From contig LSSN01001621.1 of the NCBI GenBank assembly GCA_001970855.1, forward strand, positions 1 through 20,194: a DNA stretch of 20,194 nt, in the 5' to 3' direction. A program made the translations under genes and the position numbers. Numbering within the stretch: the stretch's first letter is position 1; every line of letters starts with the position of its first letter. Below, piece by piece: positions 7,914 through 18,568 of this stretch. The notes below the pieces were generated by a model. That model was not told where the DNA came from and ran no database searches. It saw only the letters and a program-made list of their open reading frames with translations. Source of the stretch: Smittium culicis. Lineage: Eukaryota > Kickxellomycota > Harpellomycetes > Harpellales > Legeriomycetaceae.

Positions 7914-10624
7914 CTAAAAGCGAAATGACGATAAAATGGCTTTGAAGCTAATTTTCATAGGTATAACAATTTTCTTACCACCACTAGAAGAAGCTCCAAA
8001 TTTTGACAAGTTTGGATGTTTACTATTCAAGTCGCCAAATGCTTCAAGCATAAGGTTATTGGTATCGCGCGGTTTTCTGGAGTTGTGGTAAGCAAGAGTT
8101 ATGTGTGGTACTAAGTTAGTGCAAGCCAAATTATGATTTTTTATTTTTCGTGGTGGCTTTGAGTTACTTGATTTATTTTTTAATTCGTTGTTTAGTGTCG
8201 AATTTGGCTTTTGATGTGAGTGTTCCAAGATAGGTAAAATATCAATACCTTTAGGTATTGGGAATTGGGGAGTCATTGAGGTTATTCGAAGGCCTAAAAT
8301 ATCAGAGTCAGAAACTAAGTAGTCAGACACACAGTCAACTAGTATAGGGCCAGAATTAGACTTTTCAAGTTGTTCAAAAATGTGTAAATGGGAGTCATAA
8401 AGAATTTTTGGAGGAGGCCTATTAGGTGCTTGTTCGCTTTTGGCATGAACAAGGGTTATGTGAGGTTCTTTTAAACAAGTGTAAGATGGTTCTTGATCTT
8501 GTAATTTTTGGATAAATGTAATTAGCTCAGATGGATTTTCGTAGCCAAATGATTTTTTGTTAGAGTTATTAGAATTATTGTGAAGTAAATTATTATGTAT
8601 TACTGATAATAAATCATCTTTAATTTTTAAACCAAAATATAAAGGCTTTTTAGTGGATTTACTGGCACCGCCAGAAACGTTTTTAATAACAGTTGGCTTA
8701 TAGTTAATTGCAAACTCCAAAGAATCGTCAACCAAGCTAAATAGGTTTTTAGGAAGCGGGAATTTATCTGGATATAGTTTAGTGAGCTCGCGGATACAAG
8801 TGGATAAGTTTACTTTGGAGGAAGCTAATGGATCAAGCTTTATAACTTTGTCGATTAGCGAATCGTCTCGCGAGCTTAAATTCAATGGCACAAATTCCTT
8901 TAAGAATTTATTAATTACAAATTTGTAGTTGGGAGTTCTTTGTGGAGTTAGCGATTGATGATTTTCACCTCTGGACTCTACTCTATTGTAGGCGAATTCC
9001 TGAAGCTTATCTTTATTTATACCATTTCTATCCCAGTACAAAGCAACAATCTTAGTACCTGGGTAATTTTCAGAAATGAAATCGCAAAGAGATTTTCTTA
9101 ATACTGGTATATGATTGTTCCTAAGAGATAGTAAAAAGATATTGAAATTATAATGAGAGATTATTATCATGCTGTTATTTAAAAGCACAGTATAACATAA
9201 ATTTTAACTGGCTGTAATAAACATAAGATAAATGTAGGTGAGAAATGATACCTATCGGCAATGACAACATCAGAATCCAGAAAGCTTGAGCCAATCGAGT
9301 CATGGAAGGCTTGTCTAGCGTTTTTCTTTGCAGTTATATTGTCATTTTGAATATGAGGAATACCAAATATTTTTGATAGGCATGTAGCGACAGTAGTTTT
9401 GCCGCATGCGATAGTTGCAACAGTTATGATTAAAATCTTATTATTGTATAAATCATTTACAGCTTTTTCGGAATCATTTAAAGAATCGTAATATTTTAAG
9501 AAATCATTTCTTGCCTTAATAATTCCGTGTGATTTAAGAAACCCGTCGTACTGTTTAGGGTTTTTTGAGTAGTTAGATTTGAACCATTGTGCGTATTTTC
9601 TTGACAATGGGTACTTGAATTTAATCGATTGATTGCTAATGATTCTTTTGGATACCTCACGGAACTCTCTGTACATAAGGTATGGCTCGTCATACTTAAT
9701 TTTGAACATGAAAACGTTGCTGTTTTCGCTATAGTTACTGACATTGGTATTTGAATCCTTATTTGGGGTGGATTCGTGTTTGTGAATTTTATTTAAAGCA
9801 GCATTGGGTTTTGCACGGACAACAAATCCTTCTATATGTCGGCCTTTAAATATTTTATCTTTGCGGATTTTATCTGCAAACTCTTCGACTTCCTTTGCAG
9901 TATCAAAAACTTGAGATATGATAGGAATGAAGCCAAATTCTAAGGAGACCAAATTTACGTGATCAGTTGGCCAAGTATGTAAAGTTGCTGTATTTCGGTT
10001 GATTCCGTGAAGATGTAAACCAGTGATTTCTTTTGGGTACTCAAGAACGTGTTCTTCGAATGAATCGTCACATAGTTCAAAGATGGCAGTCACGCTGTGT
10101 TGGTATAAAAATGAGGCAAAATCAGCTTCTGTTTTATTTTTTGAGGCAAGATGCAATTGCAACCATTCCTTTCCTTTAGTCGCATGCTCAGATAAAAGCG
10201 AATGTTTACTGCAAATGAGGAGATTTTGAGGATCTAATGCAGAAATGAATATGATGCAACCGTTTTCTTTAAGAGTTACTTCGTATGGGCCTGAAGTATT
10301 TTGGGTAATTGAATCCCATTTCGTATTCTTTGTTTCGTTAATGTTGAAAAATTTGTTATATCCGCGAGCCGCTATTTTATAGTTATTTTCAGCGATTTTC
10401 GTGATAAAAAGACCACGCGCCTGTGTGGCAAAAGGGCATGGATCCTTATAGTAAAGATGTTCGGTGAACCTGTAACTGTCAATCATGAAGTCGTTGTATT
10501 CATTACTTGTCATTTGCGCTATCTTTCTATTCTCGGCCTGCTTGATTAAATTTTGAGCCAATTTGTTTATCTCGTGTTGCTCAGAAGAGCTGATTTCTAC
10601 GGGTACAATATCGTTGAGATTCAT
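7914..10624 (-). CDS. TRL1: Fungal-type tRNA ligase, two exons
   Basis: Trl1 joins tRNA halves after intron removal, and in fungi also HAC1-type mRNA in the unfolded-protein response. Exons are 10624-9252 and 9120-7914, with a 131-base intron splitting an Arg codon, giving 859 aa (yeast 827). Numbering is from the ATG at 10624. The ligase domain has the adenylylated Lys119 in KENGC, FELCDDSF (182-189), EGFVVR (265-270) and FKIKYDE with Lys308 and Lys310. The kinase has a P-loop ending GKTT (408-411), QNDNI and ADR (456-458), continuing NNHIP in exon 2. The phosphodiesterase domain has two HIT motifs (678-680, 797-799). Asn/Ser-rich inserts lie near 278-305, between the kinase and the first HIT, and before the second HIT. 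A TTG nine bases upstream is in frame but ATG is the likely start. Confidence 0.93.
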
Positions 10625-10629
10625 TTTTA

Positions 10630-10647
10630 TCAATAAGAAAGTTTCAT
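10630..10647 (-). other. Short upstream ORF before TRL1
   Basis: An ATG at 10647 opens a five-codon frame (MKLSY) ending in TGA. The stop lies only five bases before the TRL1 start codon and the frame is not that of TRL1. If it is in the transcript it could reduce TRL1 translation by requiring reinitiation or leaky scanning. Transcription across it is not shown by the sequence, but the TATA-like motif further upstream would place it in the leader. Confidence 0.4.
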
Positions 10648-10736
10648 TTAACGAAATGTACGTCTAGAGTTCAAAGCTTAGAGTAAAAAGGATTAAAAAA
10701 GGGACTGATAAAACTTTAAAAGTTGGGCGAAATATT

Positions 10737-10744
10737 ATTTTATA
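10737..10744 (-). promoter_or_regulatory. TATA-like motif of TRL1
   Basis: On the minus strand the sequence reads TATAAAAT, 113 bases upstream of the TRL1 ATG. The spacing is close to that of similar motifs at the TPK, TIF6 and SSXT genes. Confidence 0.35.
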
Positions 10745-11859
10745 AGAGGATAGGATCTATTCGTATCTTTATATGATTAACCAAAATAGCTTATAAACAA
10801 TTGAATGCACTCTTATATGACTAATTTATCTGCTAAATCAAAAAAATCTAAAAAATAAAGTGCGTATATAGCAAATAGCCTAGAATAAAAATGTATCTCA
10901 AACAGTAGCCTATAATTAGCCCACATTCGATCTGATCTTTTTTTTATTATCCAATGATGGAAGGATACTAGGCAAATCAAGTTACTACTGGTCAAAACTA
11001 AGAATAAAGAAATCTCTTTTTACGAAATATATATGCTTATAATCAACAATCTGAACATTAATTGCTAGTATTCAAGTTTAAATTAAATTGAGCTAAAACT
11101 GCGCATAGTAGTCAAGTTAATACTAAGGCGTTGTATTTTACACACAAGAATGTAGCTAAATAAATTTAGTTAAAAATCGTGCGAAAACATCCACTAATTC
11201 TGGAAACCATAAAACGATCAGATAGCACAGATTATATTGTAAATTATTATTGAAATTAGTGTAGAATTTAGCAAAATAGCATCACCATTTTATTCTCCCT
11301 GTGTAATGTGGTTTATCTTTAGCCCGAATCTATAAATAGCAACCGCTTATATTGTTACACAATTCTACATTATAAATTAAAATTAAAATAAACCGCAGCT
11401 AGAAATAATACAGAATCTAGAATTAACCATATACATTTTTATTTAATCTTCAAATTATAAAAAAAAAACAGGAGTAAAGTATATCAATAACAAAAACTAA
11501 CATGCACACGAATACCGGCTTATTCATATGCTAAATTAATAATTAATATAACCAAAACCACATTCGTGTTATAGCCATGCTGTTTCGTGAATTTAACAAA
11601 AATAAAACAAACTTTCAAATTTATTAAACCTGAACCAAAAACGTTTTTTTTTGTTTTTTTATCGATCCTTATTCCAGCTTTCACTTAATACTTGAAGCCT
11701 TAGCTATTTAAAGTTTAAATAGCATATTATAAAATTTAAACTAATTATCTAAAGATTGGAGATATATTGAAGCATCTTTATATAAAAGTTTTATATTAAA
11801 GTTATTTATTCATTGCTGAAATATATAGCTTATCATTATGTGAGGAACCCGCAGCTAAA

Positions 11860-11870
11860 CCCCCCCCCCC
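11860..11870 (+). repeat. Poly-C run of 11 bases
   Basis: Eleven consecutive C residues in otherwise A+T-rich DNA. The window also begins with 11 C residues at 1-11. It may be a slippage-prone tract. No function is visible. Confidence 0.9.
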
Positions 11871-12403
11871 TGCCTGATATTATATCATTAGTTTATTGTG
11901 TCTATAGTTATCTGATCTATTTTTGAATCTATATGATCATTTTCTAACAATATATTCTAAATATAAAAATAACATCAGCTAAAAAATAAAAAATTTAAAC
12001 AAAAAAAAGCATGTTCGAATCTCAAGTTACATAACTGTAGTAGTATAATTTGTGAAATGTAGTAGTTATAATTATTTTAAGAAATTGTAAAAAAAATTTA
12101 ATAGCGATGTTGTTGTATAACATTTAATGTTTTTTTCAAAAGATTTATTTATTTTATGAAAAATATTTTTCGTTACTAGCTACTAAAACCTGAATAACTT
12201 ATATCATTATTATCAATTTAATGCTCAAATGCTCTATATTAATAATCAGTTTTGAGTAAATTTTATGGGATTTTGGGGTTATTTTATAAGCAGCTTTTTA
12301 TTGATTGTAATTTAATAATATTCAGATAATAAAAAAAAAACATAATTCCATACATATATATTAAGGTTATCTAGGCAACACATTTTTTTTTCATTGTAAA
12401 ATA

Positions 12404-12705
12404 GGGTGATTTTATCATAAAACTAGAATTGTAATATTTTCATAAAGCATAAGCTGTATAATATAAATATCAATCAAAAAATTGATAGAATTTGCGTTTC
12501 TAAGTATCGATTTTTATGTGTTTTTATATTATATATTAATATACACCTCCATATATGTTTTATTAGGTTTACATGTAAATTTAGTTAATTTTATAGATAA
12601 TATACAATCCGATTTGTAAGGGAATATCAAATATGGCATCAACATAAATATTTAAATAAAAAATTATATTGAGAAAAAAAAAAAACTTGATCAGTAAAAT
12701 CACCC
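12404..12705. mobile_element. Possible short element with 11-bp terminal inverted repeats
   Basis: GGGTGATTTTA at 12404-12414 is matched by its exact reverse complement at 12695-12705, enclosing 302 bases of non-coding A+T-rich DNA. I see no target-site duplication and no second copy, so this could be coincidence or a very old non-autonomous element. A further palindrome with AGC/GCT ends and A/T runs (12708-12729) lies just outside the right end. Confidence 0.25.
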
Positions 12706-13643
12706 GAAGCTAAAAAAAATTTTTTGGCTGTACTGCGCAATATAAATAAAAAACTTTTTCTTTTGTAAAAAAAGGATTTGAAAACAAAATTATTGGTTAA
12801 ATAATCAATCTATGTTTGATTAAAAAATTAAAAAAATTTCTCGCGCGTTTATTAATTACGCCAAAAAGTTTTCTTTTTTTTTTTTTTTAATCGTAGTACT
12901 CGAGTCAATTAAAGTAGAGTTTGGACAATAATTATACATATTTCCTAAAAGAATGGGTTCTATCAATTAATTTTTTAGCTGAAATGCGGCTCATAAATTC
13001 AACTCTTTCTTCAATTTTTTACAGTTTTTTTATATGAAAGAATTAAAGATATTTTTAAAAAGAATGGATCAGCATGATAAACCAAAAAGTTAGACTTGTT
13101 TAAAACATGTTAATTTTGATTTTGCTGTATATCATCTGTATTAGAAATTCTGGTCTAATCTGAGTCTGATTTTTTTTTCAAATTCACAAATCAAGGAAAT
13201 AAATTTTATTAAATTAATTTTCAATAATCAAGTATTTTCATAACTAGTTTTACTTGGAACAAAAGATTGATAGACTAGTCTAGATGATAATAATAATAAT
13301 AATAATCTATTTTTATCAGCAGCAGTAAAGAAAAGTGTTATGGTCGATAGCAGATAAAAATTATGGTATTGGAAAGCAAAGAGAATGTATTCGAGAAAAA
13401 AAAAAGCATAGATGGAAAGTATTATGAATTATCAGCTTTTTTTAGAAAAAAAGTCTGTTTATAGTAAATATTAGATGGATAGTCGAAGTGATAAGTAAAA
13501 AAATGATCAAGGTTCATAAGCGAGAAAAAGTAAAAAATTATCAAGGGAGGTTATTGATGAAAAAGTATACAATAGACACAGGGGAGGTAAAATAAAGAAA
13601 GGAAAAAAAAAAAGAGGTAAAGTACCTAGATTTCTATTTGTTT

Positions 13644-15105
13644 CTAAGAACGGGCTCTAGAGAGAGATCTGGACCTTGAGCGAATAAAACTGCGAGATCT
13701 ATTCCTTGAGAAGTTTCGCGGTCTTGAGCTTGAGAAGCTTCGTGATCTTGGTCTTCTATTACCACGGGACCTAGATCTATTAAAGCTGCGGGATCTTGAT
13801 CTTCTATACTCGCGGGACCTAGATCTGAAATTACGGGATCTAGATCTGAAATTTCTATTCCTGGCTGCATAGCCTCTTGACCTAGATCTCGAGAGGCTGC
13901 GAGATCTTGACCTATACCTTGGATTAAATCTACGTCTATCTGGTGAGCGACGAGAATATCCGTCAAATCTTCTTCCTCTAAAACCAGATCTTCTACCATT
14001 AAAAGTTGATCTAGAATTGAAATTTCTTGGTTTGCGTGGCTCGCGTAAAGTAACAGTAAGGGTTAAACTATCAAGAGTAGCACCGTCCATATAATCTATT
14101 GCAGATAAGGCTTCATTGTGGGATTCATAGTCGATATATGCTATTCTTTGACTGTCAGAGACAATTCTTTTGCGTTCTATAGGGATAGTGACTCTTTTTA
14201 TTTTACCATATGCTTCAAAAATTTCTTCGATGTGGGCTTCTCTTACGTTTTTAGAGATATTTCTAATTACAACGGTGCAAATTTCGTCATCATTCCTACG
14301 GCTACTTCTTTTATTATTTTCTACATCGCTATTTGATCTAGGAGAGGCAGAGCGGCTACCAATAGAAATAGATCTAGAATTGGACCTCCTTGGAGAATCT
14401 TTACTTTTGGAATTAGATTTTGATATTATCCTTTCTTTTTTTGAAGATTCACGAGAATCTGACCTGGATTTAGAAAGAGATCTAGATCTAGATCTAGAGA
14501 TTGAACTACGAATAGGCTTTGATCTTTCCCTTGATACAGAAGTGTTTGGGGATATAGATCTATTTCTTGAAGATCTGTGATTGTCTCTAGAAATGCTTCG
14601 TTTTCTAGATGAGCTATAGTTACCTCTTTTAATTCGAGGGGATATTGAGCGTGAATGATTAATGCTAGGAGAACGTCTATTAGAATAGCGGGATCTTCTG
14701 CGTGGAGGGCTTCTAGATATAGAGGCTGATGGAGAGCGGCGACCGCGGGCGATTCTAGATCTTGAGGGAGATCTAGAAACTGATCTATACCTCGATTGAA
14801 CTTTAGATCTTGAATTGCTAGATTTAGACATTCTTCTGGAGCTATCAAAAAGAGGTAATAGGAATTAAAAGAATATATTAATAATTTTTCAAAGGATATG
14901 ATTAAGGAGATATGAAGTTATGAATCGTTTTAAAAGAGCAATAAGAAGTTATTAAAAAGGGTTGATCAGTGTGAGTGTATCAGTGTTGTTTGTAGATAAG
15001 TCATATAAATTAATCTCTTTTTTGTGTAAAAAAATAAAAAAAATAAAAAAAATACCTTGATCTAGAAGAAGATCGAGATCTGCTTGGGCTTCGTACTTTA
15101 GGCAT
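13644..15105 (-). CDS. RNPS1: RNPS1-like SR protein (RS-RRM-RS), two exons
   Basis: RNPS1 is a nuclear splicing factor of the exon-junction-complex-associated ASAP/PSAP assemblies. Exons are 15105-15056 and 14841-13644 with a 214-base GT-AG intron, giving 415 aa (human RNPS1 is about 305). The 50-base first exon already encodes an RS-type start (MPKVRSPSRSRSS). Residues about 1-200 are an Arg/Ser-rich domain. One RRM spans about 204-285, with RNP2-like VVIRNI (207-212), an EIFEAYGKIKRV segment, RNP1-like RIAYIDYE (249-256) and YMDGATLDSLTLTVTL. Residues about 286-415 are a second RS domain ending in RARS. The RRM resembles RNPS1 more than SRSF proteins. Repetitive AGATCT/TCTAGA codon runs encode the RS dipeptides and create spurious long frames on both strands. 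Confidence 0.85.
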
Positions 15106-15680
15106 TTCTTGATATAAATATTTCAAAAAAAAAAAAAACGGAGAAAGAAAGATGACCGTGAGGAAGAAAGCTCGTATATAAGATGGTTTTTAAATATACA
15201 GATGACGATCTACGGTATTTAATAAAAAATGAGGGTGGGAGAAAGGGTAGAGATTGGCTAGGGGATTAGGAGTGGACTAAGAACAGATAATAGAAATGTG
15301 GGCAATGAATAAAAATCAGAGTGGTAACAATTTTCGGTGTAGCTTAGTAAATAATAAGGAGAAAATATATGCGATCAAATAGTCAAAAGACAACTCGTAT
15401 GAGAACTATGATTTATTATGAAGGTTGGCTGTTGATTTTTGTTTTTACTAATCAATTGGTTCTTAATTTAATATTGGCACATAGTTTTTGCGCAAGTTTA
15501 GAGTACAAACGATCTGTTTACTTGTTAAATAATCGCGGTTACTAACTTGATTCTTTATAACCGCAAAACTCATATGGCGCGTAGTATTAGTCAGACTCTA
15601 TTGGACATATTAGCCCAAAGTAATTTTTAATTACTGGCCGATCAAAAATTCGCGTATAAATAACTAGCTCTATTACTTAT

Positions 15681-15868
15681 CCCTTTCCCAACCAACAATC
15701 TTTAAAATCACTGATTATATGATTCGTAAGCAATTTAAAATCAAGTTATTTATTTGTTATTATACTACTAAATACCAATAATTTTATGATCTCTGAATTA
15801 AAGTATATTAATTGATTCTAATTTGCTACACTTGGTGGATCAAATTCAGTCTACCGCGCGGGATAGGG
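15681..15868. mobile_element. piggyBac-type MITE, copy B (diverged)
   Basis: This copy is 188 bp against 189 in copy A and aligns to it along its whole length in the same orientation. Shared blocks include the CCCTTTCC start, a GATTCG near position 40, the AATACCAATA-type centre, and a right end reading GGTGGATCAAA, AGTCTACC and GGGATAGGG. The flanks are TTAT and CCAA, worn versions of TTAA. The right terminal repeat has one mismatch to GGGAAAGGG. It is older than copy A. Confidence 0.65.
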
Positions 15869-16166
15869 CCAAATAAATACCAATGTCGACAATTTCAAGC
15901 AATAAGTGTTGAATAAATACGCAGAGTAGCTGACCAATCAGTATTCGATATACTTGATCAGGAATATTGGTAAGCCAACCATCACGTTGAGATTTGCGGT
16001 TTCAAAGGCAATAGTTTGCGTAATGCCTTAGGTTGGCGATTGGGAAATAATATTTTCTAGGGCAAAAACAGTATGTATTGCACGTGCTATTTAGAGTATG
16101 TAGGTTTTCATCGCAAAACAGATTTTAAAATGCGTCAGTTTTAGTTTACACCAGATTCCAGCTTTA

Positions 16167-16357
16167 CCCATTTCAGGGGCGGCTAACTTTTTTTTACCGA
16201 CAAAATTATCCAACCAAATGACAAACTGATAAATCAATATAATATTTTAACGATTTATTGGGTATCGACAATTATACATCCAATAACAATCAGCGTTAAG
16301 TTGACTACACCAATTATGTTTTATAAACTAGATTAAGAGTCTTGGAAACGGAAAGGG
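16167..16357. mobile_element. piggyBac-type MITE, copy C (very diverged)
   Basis: A 191-bp stretch begins CCCATTTC and ends GGAAAGGG, flanked by TTTA and TTGA, each one base from TTAA. The right third resembles copy A (TTAAGTTGA, TTATGTTTTATA, GAGTCTTGGAAACGGAAAGGG). The middle is not clearly alignable by eye, so assignment to the family rests on ends, length and flanks. Confidence 0.4.
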
Positions 16358-17237
16358 TTGAGCAGCGTCTTGAATACAAGTTAGAACCAAGCTTATCACA
16401 TTTTACCAGCCACCGTCTTGTGCTTGATTGATGCAATACGATATTTTCATTTTCCTACAGAATTTTCAAACAATATCAATGCTCTTATACCTACAAGGCC
16501 CTTTCTTCATTCTAGAGAATTTCTGTAAACAGCTTAGCAAAAAATTAAAAAGCAGTTTCATGATCAGAAATTATATGCAATTTAATTAAATTTATACTTT
16601 TATGTAACAGTTTAGATACATATAAGTGTGACCATCGAGATGTTTACAGATTTTTTAATCATTCATCGCATTTCTGAAGTTTCTTGGATTAAGCTAAGGT
16701 TCATTTTGGGTTTTACTGCTGAATATTTTTTTAGCTTGTAGTTAGCGCAGTTGCTTTAAGAGTATACCTATTTTTAATCCGTGAAAAGGATCAACTTATT
16801 TTTTTGCGCAGTCAAAACTGCGAAAATAATGTTTTCTTAATTACGCTCGGCTAATTGGCCATATATACTATTTTGCGCAGGAGTTTGTACGAATTGTAAA
16901 TTACTGAAAAAATAACGACCAATAGCTGAGGATTTTTTTCAGCATTGTTATAGCTTAATTGATGACAAATAGACTAAGAATCAAATCAGCCAAAACAGCG
17001 GAAAATTTTTTTTTTTTAATATTTATTTTAATTTTTATTTTGCCTTTAATTACTGCTTGAAAATAATCAATTCGTTTTGAAACATTTACCCAAAGCTATA
17101 AATTTCTGTGCTATAAGTAAGTATTTTTTAACGAAATTTTTTAATTATAAATACTCTCCATTAAGAATATTTATCCGCTATAAACCTACATTAAACCTTA
17201 TTCCTTACCTATTATAATCCATAGATACTTGTTGTAG

Positions 17238-17247
17238 TATATAAAAG
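17238..17247 (+). promoter_or_regulatory. TATA-like motif of TIF6
   Basis: TATATAAAAG lies 104 bases upstream of the TIF6 start codon. The intervening leader is pyrimidine-rich (CTTCCTCCC and TTTTTCCC runs at about 17270-17310), as is common upstream of highly expressed translation genes in fungi. Confidence 0.45.
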
Positions 17248-17350
17248 AACTTATATATATATTTTAAAGCTTCTTCCTCCCTATCACTTTTTCCCTATTT
17301 TTTCCCTACTTGAAAATCAACTCGAACTACATAATCTCAGTCTTTATAAA

Positions 17351-18234
17351 ATGGCTTCACGTAATTATTTATCTTATCGCACACACTTAAGTTTTGCGTA
17401 TAATTCTGATCATTCTTCTTTTCATATCTTTAATAGGTACTCAATTTGAAAATAATAATGAAATTGGTGTCTTTTCCAAATTGACAAATTCATACTGCTT
17501 AGTAGCAACTGGTGGCTCAACCAACTTCTATAGGTAAATCATTTAAAAACATAAGTCTTGTTTTGATCCTCTTTAATTAAACATGTTTTTTATCAAATAA
17601 TAGTGATTTCCAATCAGTTTTGGGGGATGTTGTTCCTCTTGTTCACACTTCAATCAATGGAACCAGAATTGTCGGCAGCTTAACTGCTGGTAACAGACAC
17701 GGTCTCATAGTCCCACTATACACAACTGATCAAGAGCTACAGCACTTGAGAAACTCTCTACCTGACTCAGTCGCTATCCAGCGTGTTGAAGAACGCTTCT
17801 CCGCTCTTGGAAACGTCATTGCATGCAATGACTATGTAGCCCTAGTTCACCCTGATTTGGATAGAGAGACTGAAGAAATAATCGCTGATGTACTTCAAGT
17901 AGAAGTTTTCAAGCAAACTATTGCTGACAATGTCTTAGTCGGCTCATACTGCGCCCTATCCAACCATGGTGGTATTGTTCACCCTAACACCTCCGTCCAA
18001 GACCAAGACGAACTTTCGAGTCTGCTCCAAGTTCCCCTTGTTGCTGGTACCGTCAACAGAGGTAGTGATGTTATTGGCGCCGGTTTAGTCGTTAATGACT
18101 GGTGTGCCTTCGCTGGTTTGGATACTACATCCACTGAATTAAGTGTCATTGAAAGTATCTTCAGACTCCACGACTCGCAACCAACTCAAATTATTAACGA
18201 TATGCGCGACTCTTTAATCGACTCTTTGAGTTAA
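17351..18234 (+). CDS. TIF6: Translation initiation factor 6 (eIF6), three exons
   Basis: eIF6 binds the 60S ribosomal subunit, is needed for pre-60S maturation in nucleolus and cytoplasm, and blocks premature joining to 40S. Exons are 17351-17360 (10 bases: Met-Ala-Ser plus one base), 17437-17533 and 17604-18234, with introns of 76 and 70 bases. The product is 245 aa, the same length as the yeast protein. The match is colinear and strong: [20 protein letters not shown] at the N-terminus, [87 protein letters not shown] and [12 protein letters not shown]. It spans the five pseudo-repeats of the pentein fold. Starting at the tiny first exon restores the conserved MAxRTQFE beginning. It converges on the small gene at 18569. 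Confidence 0.97.
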
Positions 18235-18568
18235 ATCACATTCCCTAGAGTTTTTTCTTATAGACACTTCTTTCTTAAACTCTTCAATCCTTTAAAATCA
18301 TTCACCCCTTACCCCTCTTTTACCCCTCCCCCCATAAACGTCCTGTCCCCCCCTTTTTTGGTCTCTCGCTCTTTTATATACAGTAAAAAGTATTTTTCTT
18401 GGTTAAAAAATACAATATATTTTTTTCTAGTAGACTAAAAATAAAACTATAAATTGACATCGAATATTGCTATTTATTTATATTTTACTTTGAAATTGAA
18501 GAAAGATACTTTATTTTATTTAGTATTATTTCTGGTAAATGTACAATTCTCGATATAAAAAAATAAGC
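18235..18568. other. Convergent 3' ends of TIF6 and the small minus-strand gene
   Basis: This non-coding stretch is pyrimidine-rich at first (CCCC runs near 18320-18355) and A+T-rich later, consistent with two overlapping or abutting 3' untranslated regions. I see nothing else. Confidence 0.6.

Larger units (their letters stand above)
10625..13643. other. 3 kb A+T-rich gap between TRL1 and the RNPS1-like gene
   Basis: I found no supportable gene. The right end (about 13300-13643) is probably the 3' region of the RNPS1-like gene and holds a short (TAA)n microsatellite near 13286-13306. The left end is the TRL1 promoter. In between are homopolymer A and T runs, an 11-C run at 11860-11870, a candidate terminal-inverted-repeat pair at 12404/12705, and two scattered TGCGCA palindromes (11100, 12734). 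The one open frame of about 60 codons (10813-10995, minus) has no recognisable motif. Confidence 0.5.
15106..17350. other. 2.2 kb gap between divergent RNPS1-like and TIF6 genes
   Basis: No supportable gene was found. It contains two old copies of the 190-bp TTAA-type repeat (15681-15868, 16167-16357) and three TGCGCA palindromes (15489, 16805, 16874), the second within a small hairpin near 16801-16826. A GCCAACC/GGTTGGC inverted pair lies near 15975 and 16031. The right end is the TIF6 promoter. An ATG-initiated frame of 58 codons (15369-15545, plus) has one hydrophobic stretch but no recognised family, and could be chance. Confidence 0.5.

Noticed and set aside
9121..9188. Start of a 424-residue frame at 9188 as an independent protein
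   Set aside because: Its first 22 residues or so are translated intron. Splicing 9252 to 9120 joins the kinase domain of TRL1 in phase.
9496..9744. 82-residue minus-strand frame inside TRL1
   Set aside because: It is a shadow of the ligase domain in another frame.
13634..13999. Minus-strand open frame overlapping the RNPS1-like gene
   Set aside because: It is an alternative frame of the Arg/Ser codon repeats. The same holds for frames at 14118-14336, 14170-14580 and 14426-14848, which lack any independent domain.
15369..15545. 58-codon ATG-initiated frame with one hydrophobic segment
   Set aside because: No family is recognised, the length is within chance for 20 kb, and no splice continuation or promoter singles it out. 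It is mentioned within the gap entry only.
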